Shown here one piece after another: positions 27,970 to 37,318 of a DNA stretch of 64,000 bases. Positions within the stretch are counted from its first letter, which is position 1; every line of letters begins with the position of its first letter. The notes under the pieces are model-generated. The model did no database searches. It was not told where the DNA came from and was given only the letters and a program-made list of their open reading frames with translations. Where the stretch lies: positions 372,001-436,000 of the forward strand of contig CAVWQC010000007.1 in the NCBI GenBank assembly GCA_963757065.1, in the 5' to 3' direction. The position numbers and the translations under genes are program-made. The DNA comes from PNON01 sp963757065. GTDB lineage: Bacteria; Chloroflexota; Anaerolineae; Anaerolineales; Anaerolineaceae.

Positions 27970-30393
27970 ATGACTGAACAAAATAATAAATCAATCACTG
28001 AAAAAGAAGATAATACCCAGCTAAAACATATCTTAGCCGTGCTTATATGGATCTCCTGGGCAGCATATTTTGTCGGATTGATCTCGGGTTTATACTGGGG
28101 CGATAGAAGAGTGATTATAGTCACTTTAATCAATAGTATTTTCCTTACTATCCCATTTTGGCTTCTCCGACGTGGATATGTTCGAATTAGTGGTTATCTT
28201 CTCGTTTTGATGGTGCTGGTCATGGTAACACTCGTGGCAACCATAGGTCAGGGTATTCATGATTATACGATTTTGGCTTATCCAATCATTATTGTTTTTG
28301 CCAGACTGGCTCTCGACCGATTGGGATTCAGGATCTATATATTATTGACATTAGCTGCGATAGGTTGGCTGGTTTTTGGTGAGGCGTCAGGTCTATTTAT
28401 TCCCAAAAACTATAATACTCCAGGTTTGATTGATTTTGCGGTTGCTTCAGCAATTTTAGGAGTAGCTGCGCTGTCTGTGAATATTTTTTCATCTACAATG
28501 CGTAAAAACCTGGAGCAAGCCCAACAGGAAATTGAACAACGAAAACAAGTAGAAGATTTGCTACGAGCTAGTGAAGAGCGATTCAAGCTGAGCATGGATG
28601 CAACAAATGATGGATTGTGGGATTGGAATATTAAGACAAAAGGGGGTTATTTCAGCCCTGGTTACTATCGAATGTTGGGCTATGAGACAGATGAATTTCC
28701 AGTCGATAGTAAATACTGGGAGGGTTTGATTCACCCCGATGATCGGGAAAACACATTGAAAAAAAATTCAGATTGCATCGAAGGTCGCTGTGAGCAATTT
28801 GAAGTTGAATATCGGATGAAAGCCAAGAATGGGGAGTGGCGATGGATTTTGGGACGTGGAAAGTGTATTACCCGTGACGAACAGGGGCGAGCAATACGGT
28901 TGGTGGGTACACACGTAGATATCACAGAGCGTAAGCAAGTAGAGAGCGCATTGCTAGAAAGCGAAAAGAAATATCGGGGTCTATTTCAAGTCAATATGGA
29001 TGGTATCGCCATTTTTCTTGCGAATCCATATGGACCACCATCTACATTTGTTGAGCTCAATGATGCTGCGCCCAAAATGCTTGGTTACACAAGAGAGGAA
29101 ATGCTACAGCTTACACCTGTAATGCTCGAACCATTTACACCAATAGAGCAAATGCGAAGAAGGCAATCTGAATTGAAATTAAAAGGTACCCTGGATTACG
29201 AAACAATCCTGCTTCATAAGAATGGGAATCCTATTTTCACCGAATTTTCAGCGCAATACATCGAATATGAAGGAAAACCGGCAATCATGAATGTTGTCCG
29301 TGATATCACAGAGCATAGACAGCGTGAAAAGGAATTACAGGCAATTGCTAGCCTGAGCGCAGCAATGAGGTCTGCATCGTCTAGGTCTGAAATGTTACCT
29401 ATTATTATCGAACAACTAAGCACATTAATAAAATGCGATTCTATATCGATTGAAATCATCGATCCTATCACGCAAGATGCAGTTGTCGAATCAGCATATG
29501 GTGAATGGGCTTCGGTCGTTGGATTTCGCCAACCACCTGATACAGGGTTGAATGCTGTCCTTAAAAAAACAAGAATGCCTTATATCAACAATAATATCAA
29601 GGACGAAACAAGGTATATAGTACCGGCAACGCTTACTGATGAAACAATAATTGCAGCAGCTGGAGTGGTATTAATTACTCAAGATCAATTTATTGGTTAT
29701 TTGTGGATAGGAGCAAAGAAAGAGATCACTGAATCGCAAGTACGCTTACTCGCTTCAATTGCTGATATTGCTGCAAATGCCATCCACCGGTCAACTTTGC
29801 ATGAAAGAACACTTATGCATGCTTTGAATCTTTCACAGGCATATGATTCAACTCTCGAAGGTTGGGCGCATGCTTTAGAATTGCGTGACCAGGAAACGGA
29901 AGGTCATTCTCGCAATGTGGTCAAAAGAACTCTTGAATTGGCACGCAAGATGGGAATAACTGAAAATGAATTGGAACATGTGAGGCGTGGAGCCCTTTTA
30001 CACGATATTGGAAAGATGGGTATTCCTGATTCTGTATTACTTAAACCTGGAACATTAAATGAGCGTGAATGGGAGCTCATGCGGCGCCACCCAGAATACG
30101 CACATAATCTAATGCATCCAATAGAGTATTTACATCCAGCTTTGGATATACCATACAGCCACCATGAAAAATGGGATGGCAGTGGCTATCCGAGGGGATT
30201 GAAAGGGGAAGAAATACCGCTTGTAGCGCGTATTTTCGCGATTGTGGATGTATGGGATGCCCTTTTATCCAACCGTCCTTATCGGAAGGCATGGAGCAAG
30301 GAACAAGCAATTGGATACCTTCGAGACCAGGCTGGTAAACACTTTGACCCCCATGTGGTAAAAGCTTTTTTGGAGATGATGACTGAGGAATAA
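27970..30393 (+). CDS. Membrane PAS/GAF sensor with HD-GYP phosphodiesterase
   Basis: An intact 807-residue sensor. An N-terminal membrane region of about six helices (residues 25-175), a short coiled coil, PAS (about 200-325, ending GTHVDITERKQ), PAS (about 330-455), GAF (about 465-615), and HD-GYP (about 635-800). Catalytic motifs are complete: HDIGKMGIPD at about 678 and HHEKWDGSGYPRGLKG at about 730, so c-di-GMP hydrolysis is expected. Its N-terminal half is similar to the frameshifted GGDEF gene just upstream, so the two arose by duplication and took opposite output domains. The sensed signal is unknown; the multi-helix input resembles MASE-type domains. Confidence 0.92.
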   Translation: MTEQNNKSITEKEDNTQLKHILAVLIWISWAAYFVGLISGLYWGDRRVIIVTLINSIFLTIPFWLLRRGYVRISGYLLVLMVLVMVTLVATIGQGIHDYTILAYPIIIVFARLALDRLGFRIYILLTLAAIGWLVFGEASGLFIPKNYNTPGLIDFAVASAILGVAALSVNIFSSTMRKNLEQAQQEIEQRKQVEDLLRASEERFKLSMDATNDGLWDWNIKTKGGYFSPGYYRMLGYETDEFPVDSKYWEGLIHPDDRENTLKKNSDCIEGRCEQFEVEYRMKAKNGEWRWILGRGKCITRDEQGRAIRLVGTHVDITERKQVESALLESEKKYRGLFQVNMDGIAIFLANPYGPPSTFVELNDAAPKMLGYTREEMLQLTPVMLEPFTPIEQMRRRQSELKLKGTLDYETILLHKNGNPIFTEFSAQYIEYEGKPAIMNVVRDITEHRQREKELQAIASLSAAMRSASSRSEMLPIIIEQLSTLIKCDSISIEIIDPITQDAVVESAYGEWASVVGFRQPPDTGLNAVLKKTRMPYINNNIKDETRYIVPATLTDETIIAAAGVVLITQDQFIGYLWIGAKKEITESQVRLLASIADIAANAIHRSTLHERTLMHALNLSQAYDSTLEGWAHALELRDQETEGHSRNVVKRTLELARKMGITENELEHVRRGALLHDIGKMGIPDSVLLKPGTLNEREWELMRRHPEYAHNLMHPIEYLHPALDIPYSHHEKWDGSGYPRGLKGEEIPLVARIFAIVDVWDALLSNRPYRKAWSKEQAIGYLRDQAGKHFDPHVVKAFLEMMTEE

Positions 30394-30465
30394 TACAAAA
30401 AAGTACATATAGTGATAAATTATTATAAATCTGATTGCACAAAGCATCTTCCTGCTGAAAATTGC

Positions 30466-30494
30466 TTGCTTAATCAAACCCTACATGCTATACT
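30466..30494 (+). promoter_or_regulatory. Promoter of rho
   Basis: TTGCTT (30466-30471), 17-base spacer, TATACT (30489-30494), with TGC before the -10 as an extended element. It gives a leader of about 185 bases before rho, long enough for the Rho autoregulation known in other bacteria. Confidence 0.6.
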
Positions 30495-30684
30495 CTTAAT
30501 TACCGAAGAAAACCCATCATTAATTAGATTGTGTGAATTTCCCCTATTGAATATTCTTATCCGTGAATAAAACTTTTCCAAGTAAATGCGCGTTGAATTA
30601 ATTGTTATCAACTGATCCACACGGGTGGTATCAAGGTGGTCAGATCATCATAATTATATTTAATCCAAAAGCAGAGATCAAAAT

Positions 30685-31959
30685 ATGAACATATTAGAAT
30701 TGGAAAACTCCCCCCTGCCAGCATTGAGAAAAATGGCTGGTGAAATGAATATCCCCAAAGCTGAACGCATGAAAAAAGAAAACCTGATGATCAAGATCAG
30801 GCAGGCTGAAGCTGAGAAAGAAGGGTTGGAGGTGCGAGGCGGCATTCTGGATATTATCAGTGAAGGGGTAGGATTCCTTCGAAGTAATTACCAGATCGGT
30901 CCCGACGATGTATATGTTTCTCAGGCCCAGTTGCGACGGTATGACCTTCGGGCTGGTGATTTGATCATAGGGCACGTACGACCGCCAAGAGAATCGGAGA
31001 AACATTGGGGATTGTTAAAAGTTGAAAGTATCAATTGCATCCCTGCTGAAGATACACGAAAAAGAATAGATTTTGATCGCCTTACTCCAATTTTCCCGGA
31101 CAAGAGATTTGACCTCGAAACGGATCGTGCCATTCTTTCCACACGCATGATCAATCTGATCTCCCCTATTGGAAGGGGGCAGCGTGGTTTGATAGTGTCT
31201 CCGCCAAAAGCAGGTAAGACCACTATTCTCAAACATATTGCTAATGCAATTGCAACTCAGTATCCGGACGTTCACTTGATCATGTCGATGATCGGAGAAA
31301 GGCCGGAAGAAGTGACAGATGTTGATCGAACCGTTGATGCAGAAGTTGTGGCTTCCACTTTTGATGAACCGGTCAGCTCCCATGTTCGTTCAGCAGAAAT
31401 CGCTCTTGACCGTGCGAAACGGTTGGTGGAGATTGGCCGGGATGTGGTCATCCTGATGGATTCATTAACACGCCTGGCCCGTGCATATAACCTGGTGGTC
31501 AATCCATCTGGAAGAACTCTTTCAGGTGGTATGGATCCGAGCGCACTATATCCACCAAAACGATTTTTCGGTGCAGCCAGAAATCTGGAAGAGGGTGGTT
31601 CATTGACCATCATTGCTACTGCTTTAATTGATACCGGTTCAAGGTTAGACGATGTGGTCTATGAAGAATTTAAAGGTACTGGTAATATGGAGTTGCATCT
31701 TTCCCGGAAACTGCAGGAACGGCGTACCTTCCCGGCAATCGACCTGGAACGTTCCTCGACCCGTCGTGAAGATCTTCTCCTTGGACCCGATCTACTCCAA
31801 AGGGTATGGTTAATGCGGCGAATGTACATTCAAATGGTAGGACAGCCGCCTCAAGGTGCCGGGATGGATAATGCTGTCGCAACTGAGGCGATCATCCAAC
31901 GGATGACTAAAACAAAAACAAACCAGGAATTCCTGGACAATTTAGTAGAGGATATGTGA
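30685..31959 (+). CDS. rho: Transcription termination factor Rho
   Basis: A 424-residue hexameric RNA helicase. N-terminal helical SAP-like part (LPALRKMAGEMNIP), cold-shock RNA-binding domain (about 50-120; GVGFLRS, DVYVSQAQLRRYDL), then the RecA-type motor: Walker A PPKAGKTT at about 173, MIGERPEEVTDVDR near 208, Walker B VVILMDSLTRLARAYN near 252, and the R-loop/C-terminal RRTFPAIDLERSSTRRE. It has no large N-terminal insert. Its stop overlaps the GTG of the peptidase gene (GTGA at 31956-31959), tying the two together. Confidence 0.98.
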   Translation: MNILELENSPLPALRKMAGEMNIPKAERMKKENLMIKIRQAEAEKEGLEVRGGILDIISEGVGFLRSNYQIGPDDVYVSQAQLRRYDLRAGDLIIGHVRPPRESEKHWGLLKVESINCIPAEDTRKRIDFDRLTPIFPDKRFDLETDRAILSTRMINLISPIGRGQRGLIVSPPKAGKTTILKHIANAIATQYPDVHLIMSMIGERPEEVTDVDRTVDAEVVASTFDEPVSSHVRSAEIALDRAKRLVEIGRDVVILMDSLTRLARAYNLVVNPSGRTLSGGMDPSALYPPKRFFGAARNLEEGGSLTIIATALIDTGSRLDDVVYEEFKGTGNMELHLSRKLQERRTFPAIDLERSSTRREDLLLGPDLLQRVWLMRRMYIQMVGQPPQGAGMDNAVATEAIIQRMTKTKTNQEFLDNLVEDM

Positions 31960-33068
31960 AAAAGGATTTCAAAGGGAGCACAGAAAAAACTCCCATCTCA
32001 TCTCGTTCTCCACGGGAAAAACTGCTCTCCACAATTTTGTGGGGGGTAGCAGGAGCCATGTTGATCTTCATGGTAACACTGGTGATCATTAATCCACCAG
32101 AATTACCAAAAGTTGCGACACCCACTTCCGTACCAACAAGCAAAGCGGTTGAGCCACTCAAAACACCGACCGATAGTTCTAAAGTGGTGGAAACTTCTTA
32201 TTACCCGGTAAAGTCAGTTTCCCGGGCAACCAACCCACATACTGAAATTGCTGTTGCTGGTAGACAGGAAGCTGTAAAATATACAGTTGCTGAAGGCGAT
32301 TCTCTCTTTGGTATTTCCAAACAATTTGATATAAAACCCGAGACAGTTTTCTGGGCAAATTATGATTCCCTCAATGGCAGCCCGGATATGATCGCTCCTG
32401 GGATTGATTTGATCATTCCTCCAGGTGATGGAGTGTATTATCTTTGGAAAGAAGGCGATACAGTCCAGGCGGTTGCAAATCAGTTTTTTGCCAGCACTTC
32501 TGATATATTGGAATCGCCAATTAATAAACTTGATCTGACTAATCCAGAGATCAAACCAGACACATATATTATGGTGCCTGGTGGTAAACGGGAAGCAATT
32601 CAATGGTTCCAGGGTCAAATTCCACGCGGTTCGGCAGGTACACTAGCCAAATTGTTCGGGGATGGAGGCTGTGATACCACTGCAGGTGGAGCATTTGGCG
32701 ACGGATCATTCGGGTGGCCAATGGATGGTGCTGTTTTAATCGGAAATGATTATATAGGTGGTGTTCACCAGGGAATTGACCTGGGTTCACTATCCAGCGG
32801 TGGAATTGTTGCCGCTGATAGTGGTTTGGTAGTCTACGCTGGTTGGGCAAACGGAGGTTATGGTAATACTGTCATGATCGACCATGGCAATGGTTTCCAG
32901 ACCCTGTATGCACACATGAGTGAAATATATGTTTCCTGTGGATCATCGGTTGGCCAGGGATCAGGGGTAGGAGTAGTTGGCAGCACTGGAAATTCCACAG
33001 GTCCCCATTTGCATTTTGAGATCAGGTACATGGGAATGAATGACAATCCCCATAATTACCTGCCATAG
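31956..33068 (+). CDS. Membrane-anchored LysM / M23 endopeptidase
   Basis: A 370-residue wall-facing protein starting at a GTG inside the rho stop. One membrane helix (about 25-46), a Thr/Pro-rich linker, a LysM domain (about 108-152; YTVAEGDSLFGISKQF), a second, weaker LysM-like part (about 160-205), and an M23 metallopeptidase domain (about 250-370). Zinc and catalytic motifs are seen: HQGIDLG and HLHFEIR, plus the intermediate His in LYAHMSE. M23 enzymes cut peptidoglycan cross-links; LysM binds the glycan. Many Chloroflexota have thin or modified walls, so it may act in wall remodelling or regulate another hydrolase. Confidence 0.93.
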   Translation: MKKDFKGSTEKTPISSRSPREKLLSTILWGVAGAMLIFMVTLVIINPPELPKVATPTSVPTSKAVEPLKTPTDSSKVVETSYYPVKSVSRATNPHTEIAVAGRQEAVKYTVAEGDSLFGISKQFDIKPETVFWANYDSLNGSPDMIAPGIDLIIPPGDGVYYLWKEGDTVQAVANQFFASTSDILESPINKLDLTNPEIKPDTYIMVPGGKREAIQWFQGQIPRGSAGTLAKLFGDGGCDTTAGGAFGDGSFGWPMDGAVLIGNDYIGGVHQGIDLGSLSSGGIVAADSGLVVYAGWANGGYGNTVMIDHGNGFQTLYAHMSEIYVSCGSSVGQGSGVGVVGSTGNSTGPHLHFEIRYMGMNDNPHNYLP

Positions 33069-33090
33069 ACCCGTAATATAATAATTGATA

Positions 33091-33129
33091 AAAAAGAGAG
33101 CTTGATTATTTTCCTCAAGCTCTCTTTTT
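33091..33129. terminator. Bidirectional terminator
   Basis: AAAAAGAGAGCTTG / CAAGCTCTCTTTTT, a 14-bp stem with an 11-base loop and A/T tracts on both sides, lying between the convergent peptidase and LysM lipoprotein genes and overlapping the latter's final codon. Confidence 0.9.
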
Positions 33130-34081
33130 AGTCATATTCAACAAATATTTCAACTTGATCGATAGGTGGACCAACACTATACAACCAAATTTGAAATGGC
33201 AGGATTCCTTCACTGCTCTTTTCAGTAAAAAGTTCCTGTCTACGGATACCTGCCGGTTTTCCTTCAGAATATCCTGAGGCTACGATAGCAACCTGTTTGC
33301 TTTTCGAATCACTAATCTTTACTTTGCCTTCGATTTTCGAGACTAATCCATCCGGGTCAATAATTATTTTTTGATCCAGGATCTCTATCTTCTCTTCAAG
33401 GTTCGATGGAGCTTGCCTGATCGCAGTATGAATTAATAGTGTTACCTGGTAGGGGTATGGGAATGGTGCATCAAATAAGGCGAATACAGGAATTTGATTT
33501 CCGGGAGGGAGCATATTTATCAGGGATGTAAACGACTTCTGCCAGGTTTGATTGGCTCCTTTTAAAACAAATTCACCTGTAATATACATTACTGCATCCG
33601 GTAAATCATTCCTTATTACTCCTATACACCATCCAGCTCCTTCACTTGCCGGATAACAGGCTAAATCTTTTATCGATAAAATTGCCGGTGTCGGGCTGCT
33701 CAGGTCTGGTGCAGGTGTCTTCTGAGTAGGGGGAATTATTAATTCCTGGTTTTCTTTCAAGAAATTCAGGTCCACTCCAGGGTTTGACGACTGCAGCATC
33801 TGTAAAGTTATACCAAATCTAAGCGCGATTGTTGATCCCAGCTCATCCTTCTTTACCTTATAAACCTGAGGTGGCGGAGTGGGAGTTGCTATCTCACTCT
33901 GAATATTCTCCTGTTGAGGAATGGTTGTCAATGATGGGGTAAGTGTTAAAAAAGGTGTTAGCAGGACGGGTTTGTTTGGGGTCATAGTTTCAGTTGTGAC
34001 AGTTGCAACTGATGTGCAAGCAGCTAAAATACAGATACTCAGTGATATAGCTATGATCCTAATTATCAACCGAAATTCCAT
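33128..34081 (-). CDS. LysM-domain lipoprotein
   Basis: I start at ATG 34081, giving 317 residues that open with a lipoprotein signal (MEFRLIIRIIAIS... lipobox LAAC). An upstream in-frame start at 34174 would overlap the divergent TPR gene and delay the signal by 31 residues. A Thr/Pro linker (about 25-70) leads to a LysM domain (about 75-120; YKVKKDELGSTIALRFGI), a second linker, and an unassigned beta-rich domain (about 140-317) that may be FxLYD-like (DLPDAVMYITGEFVLKG). TATAAT lies only six bases before the ATG, so the mRNA is probably leaderless. Likely a cell-surface wall-binding protein. Confidence 0.8.
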   Translation of the reverse strand: MEFRLIIRIIAISLSICILAACTSVATVTTETMTPNKPVLLTPFLTLTPSLTTIPQQENIQSEIATPTPPPQVYKVKKDELGSTIALRFGITLQMLQSSNPGVDLNFLKENQELIIPPTQKTPAPDLSSPTPAILSIKDLACYPASEGAGWCIGVIRNDLPDAVMYITGEFVLKGANQTWQKSFTSLINMLPPGNQIPVFALFDAPFPYPYQVTLLIHTAIRQAPSNLEEKIEILDQKIIIDPDGLVSKIEGKVKISDSKSKQVAIVASGYSEGKPAGIRRQELFTEKSSEGILPFQIWLYSVGPPIDQVEIFVEYD

Positions 34082-34087
34082 GTAAAA

Positions 34088-34093
34088 ATTATA
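34088..34093 (-). promoter_or_regulatory. -10 box of a probable leaderless promoter (LysM lipoprotein)
   Basis: A perfect TATAAT on the minus strand ends six bases before ATG 34081, which puts the transcription start at the A of ATG. No Shine-Dalgarno could be contained in such a transcript. A clear -35 is not seen. Confidence 0.6.
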
Positions 34094-34158
34094 CCAAAAC
34101 CCAAATAGAAAAGGTCGTATTACTTGCCGTAGGTTAGTTGGTATGCTAGACTTAAATA

Positions 34159-36012
34159 ATGCCGGATGATCCATTACTTCTTGAAGCTCAAGCTGCTATT
34201 GGCTTGCATGATAAGAAAAAAGCCCGCGAAATTCTACGCAGGTTGATTAAGGCAGATTCGCATAACATAGAATATTGGTTATGGCTTAGTGTAAGTGTGG
34301 ATACACCCAGGGAAATCACTTATTGCCTGCAGGAAGCTTTAAAGATCGATCCAAACAATAAAATAGCAAAAAAAGGCTTGATCTATTATGGGGTCATAAA
34401 ACCAGAACCTTTTCATGAAGATGATCTATTATCAAAAAAACGAGATTGGAAACAGGAATACATTCGAAAATTTGCTCCACCTCCACCCGAAAAAAAACCA
34501 GCACCAATAAAAAAACCAGTTTCCCCATTAATTTGGATAGGACTGGCTTTAGCCCTTGTAGTATCTGTTAGTTTGATCACTGGATTTCCCTGGACAATGT
34601 TAAAACGACAAGGGCCTGCCCTTATCATAAAACGGCCAACGCAAAAGCCTTCTGCAACCTATTTACCAACAAAAACACCTATCGGCTATGTGGCTCCAAT
34701 TATTCCAACCCCAGAAGGCCCCATTCCCCTGTGGGATTTACTAGATGCCACGTATACACCCACCCCGTTATACATCAATACTCCACATTCATCTGAAGCA
34801 TATCTGTTAGCCATGCGGGCATATGAGCGGAAAGACTTTGAATCATTCAGAAAATATATAGATCAAGCTATTGCCGCAGATCCGGACAATGCTGATTATT
34901 ATTATTACCTGGCTGAAGCTGACAAACAACAAAACCGAAATAACCCCGCCATGTTGAATTATGAGAAGGCAATAAATATCAACCCAAAATTTGCGCCAGC
35001 ATATCTTGGCCGGGCGAAGATGAATATTAAACTGAATCCAACCAGTAAATATATTAATGACATTAACCGGGCTATAGAAAATGACCCGACATATTCTGAT
35101 GCATTCCTGGAACGTGCCAGGTACTATATTCGCCGACACCAATTATCTGAGGCACAGGCAGACCTTGAAATGGTCCTAAGGATCAACCCCAACACTCCTG
35201 TGGCACACGCTTTGCTGTCCGAAATATATCTTTCACAAAACGACCCTGGGGCAGCTCTAAAGGAAGCCCAGATCGCGAACGATATGGATGTGACGTTATT
35301 ACAATCCTATCTGGCACTTGGATCTGCTTATATTGCCAATGGGGAGCCATCAAAGTCAATTGAATATTTGAAAATCTACACAGATTATGCACAATTAGAT
35401 GCTCGTGCAAATGAGTTTTTGGGTGTGGCATATTGGGCGATCGGTGATGTGGATCAAACCATCGAGAGGATGAGTCAATCCATCCAATTGGATCCCAACA
35501 GCTTTACACCCTACTTATTGAGGGGATTAGCATACCAACAAATAAATAATCTCAGACCGGCATTTGAGGACCTGACCGAAGCGCTGCAGATTAATGATAA
35601 TTCGTTCATTGCCGTTTTCAATCGTGCAAAAGTATCACTAAGCCTTGGAAGAAATACAGATGCATATAATCAGTTTTTACGCGCCGAAAATTTACGTGAC
35701 GATCCGGATTTGGAAGCGGAAGTGATCTATTATCAGGCAAAATCAGCCATGGCAATGGGTGATAGGATTAAAATTCTGGATGCATGGAAAAAACTATTGG
35801 CTTTACCAGACGAGAAAGTTCCGCAAGCTTGGGTCGATGAGGCGAAATCATACCTTTATCCTTGCAAGGGATCCAAATGTCCAACTTTCACACCATCACC
35901 TACATTACTACCAACAGCCTGCCTGACTACTTTTTGTCCGACAAGCATTCCACCCATGGCTACCCTGACTGTTACACCTACTCCTACACTAACAGTCACT
36001 GCTACGCCATAA
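34159..36012 (+). CDS. Membrane-anchored tetratricopeptide repeat protein
   Basis: A 617-residue protein. A cytoplasmic N-terminus (residues 1-115) has one or two TPR-like units (AREILRRLIKADSHNIEYW), then a membrane helix (about 122-145), a Thr/Pro-rich linker (about 155-200), and about nine TPR repeats (about 210-570) with regular spacing, for example AYLGRAKMNIKLNP and PYLLRGLAYQQINN. It ends in a Cys-containing Thr/Pro tail repeating TPTP/TVT. TPRs are binding scaffolds, so it probably organises a complex outside the membrane. A TATGCT at 34141 lies close to the start, giving a very short leader. It diverges from the LysM lipoprotein. Confidence 0.87.
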   Translation: MPDDPLLLEAQAAIGLHDKKKAREILRRLIKADSHNIEYWLWLSVSVDTPREITYCLQEALKIDPNNKIAKKGLIYYGVIKPEPFHEDDLLSKKRDWKQEYIRKFAPPPPEKKPAPIKKPVSPLIWIGLALALVVSVSLITGFPWTMLKRQGPALIIKRPTQKPSATYLPTKTPIGYVAPIIPTPEGPIPLWDLLDATYTPTPLYINTPHSSEAYLLAMRAYERKDFESFRKYIDQAIAADPDNADYYYYLAEADKQQNRNNPAMLNYEKAININPKFAPAYLGRAKMNIKLNPTSKYINDINRAIENDPTYSDAFLERARYYIRRHQLSEAQADLEMVLRINPNTPVAHALLSEIYLSQNDPGAALKEAQIANDMDVTLLQSYLALGSAYIANGEPSKSIEYLKIYTDYAQLDARANEFLGVAYWAIGDVDQTIERMSQSIQLDPNSFTPYLLRGLAYQQINNLRPAFEDLTEALQINDNSFIAVFNRAKVSLSLGRNTDAYNQFLRAENLRDDPDLEAEVIYYQAKSAMAMGDRIKILDAWKKLLALPDEKVPQAWVDEAKSYLYPCKGSKCPTFTPSPTLLPTACLTTFCPTSIPPMATLTVTPTPTLTVTATP

Positions 36013-36098
36013 CTATCAAGATTCCTTCAAATTTTCCGAAATTAAATCAAGTTATAATTCACATTTAGCGTACCAAAATCCTTCATGAGGTGTAGTGG

Positions 36099-36674
36099 TT
36101 GAGAACAAGTGAAGTTAACCCTTTTATGTCCATTCAATGGAAATCGATATTACGTAATTCCGTAATTGAAATATTAGGCGAAAAACAGGCTGCTGAACTG
36201 TATAATTCCCAATTTTCTCCCAATCCAACCATTGGGGAGATACATTCCCGGCTTGGAGAAATGCTGGGGAATCTATCTGCCCTGGGTGTAGAACGACGGA
36301 TAGGTCAGGCAGGTTTTCGATACTTTCTCGGTCAAATGGGTGATGAACTTGGTCTATTCCTACCTACATTGAAATTATTGCCTACCAGACAAAAAACGAT
36401 AAAAGGATTTGGCATATTAACAGATTTCTACCAAAATGTGAATAATGAGAAAGTTGTATTCACAGAAACCGATACAGAATATCGCCTAATTATTAAAAAA
36501 GAAGCCGATAAATACTCAAAACAATACCACGGATGCCATTTCCTGATGGGATTTATTCAAGAGTATATGGTGTGGGTTGGCAGTGGAAGAAATTTTCTGG
36601 TCATGGAAAGTGAATGTAGATCAAATGGGCATAATAGTTGCATTTATAATATCAGCAAGATTCCATTCGATTGA
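36099..36674 (+). CDS. V4R (4-vinyl reductase-like) ligand-binding protein
   Basis: A 191-residue cytoplasmic protein. The C-terminal half has the V4R pattern: CHFLMGFIQEYMVW, then ESECRSNGHNSCIYNI with two conserved cysteines separated by eight residues. V4R domains bind small hydrophobic ligands and are found in regulators, in BchJ-like proteins and in Bet3-type folds. The N-terminus is helical. The likely start is TTG 36099 with GAGGTG upstream; ATG at 36126 is the alternative. A stand-alone receiver follows 25 bp later, suggesting a sensing pair. Medium confidence in the family. Confidence 0.7.
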   Translation: MRTSEVNPFMSIQWKSILRNSVIEILGEKQAAELYNSQFSPNPTIGEIHSRLGEMLGNLSALGVERRIGQAGFRYFLGQMGDELGLFLPTLKLLPTRQKTIKGFGILTDFYQNVNNEKVVFTETDTEYRLIIKKEADKYSKQYHGCHFLMGFIQEYMVWVGSGRNFLVMESECRSNGHNSCIYNISKIPFD

Positions 36675-36699
36675 ATAATGAAAAAATCGAAGGATATTA

Positions 36700-37089
36700 A
36701 TGGAAAAATGGGGCGATATGCAGAAAGTACTCATCGCAGAGGATGAAAGAGATATTCGAGAATTGGTCGGCTTCACGTTAAAATTGGCCGGACTTGAAAC
36801 AGTCTTTGCCGCTAATGGGGTTGAAGCAATAAACCGGGCAAAAGAAGAGCTGCCAGACCTAATCCTGATGGATCTGCATATGCCTGGAATGGAAGGGGAT
36901 GAAGCAGCCCGACAGATCGCGTTAGATCCATCAACAAAAAATATTCCAATTATTTTTTTAACAGCAAGAGATCAGGATTTAGAGATTTCGGGTCAAATTG
37001 GCCAGGGAGTTAATTTTATTGCCAAGCCGTTCGCCATTGAATCACTAACACGGAAAGTAAAAGAAGCGTTGGCAAATAACCAAAAGTAA
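36700..37089 (+). CDS. Stand-alone receiver (response regulator) protein
   Basis: A 129-residue CheY-like receiver with no output domain. The acidic pair is in IAEDERD, the phospho-acceptor Asp in LILMDLHMPGM (about 59), the switch Thr in IIFLTARD (about 87) and the Lys in FIAKPF (about 109). ATG 36700 follows AAGGA; ATG 36718 (MQKVL) also has GGGG upstream and would remove six residues that precede the first strand. It follows the V4R gene closely and probably passes signals to another protein. Confidence 0.9.
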   Translation: MEKWGDMQKVLIAEDERDIRELVGFTLKLAGLETVFAANGVEAINRAKEELPDLILMDLHMPGMEGDEAARQIALDPSTKNIPIIFLTARDQDLEISGQIGQGVNFIAKPFAIESLTRKVKEALANNQK

Positions 37090-37183
37090 TTGGTTTCCTA
37101 ATTTCAAAATAATCATAGTTTTGCGGGAAAAGTTATACGTTATTTGACAGGTAGTCATTAAAGAATTATTATTGTTTTAACGT

Positions 37184-37316
37184 ACCGGGGAGCCTGAATC
37201 GCCAGGCTGAGAGGAAAGTGCAAAACTTTCGACCCTATGAACCTGATCCGGGTAATGCCGGCGGAGGGAGATCCAGATACCATAAACCGTCAACCTCCCC
37301 GGTCAGGGGAGGTTTT
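37184..37316 (+). promoter_or_regulatory. TPP riboswitch with hairpin expression platform
   Basis: Core sequences match the thiamine pyrophosphate aptamer: CTGAGA at 37207-37212, ACCC...GAACCTGATC at about 37232-37248, and GGGTAATGCCGGCGGAGGGA at 37250-37269. A 9-bp hairpin AACCTCCCC-GGTCA-GGGGAGGTT (37292-37314) with TTTTT follows. Its 3' arm GGGGAGG is also the Shine-Dalgarno of ATG 37319, so one hairpin can end transcription and hide the ribosome site. GGAGGG at 37263-37268, at the aptamer's end, can pair with CCTCCC of the hairpin and serve as antiterminator when TPP is absent. Confidence 0.96.
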
Positions 37317-37318
37317 TA

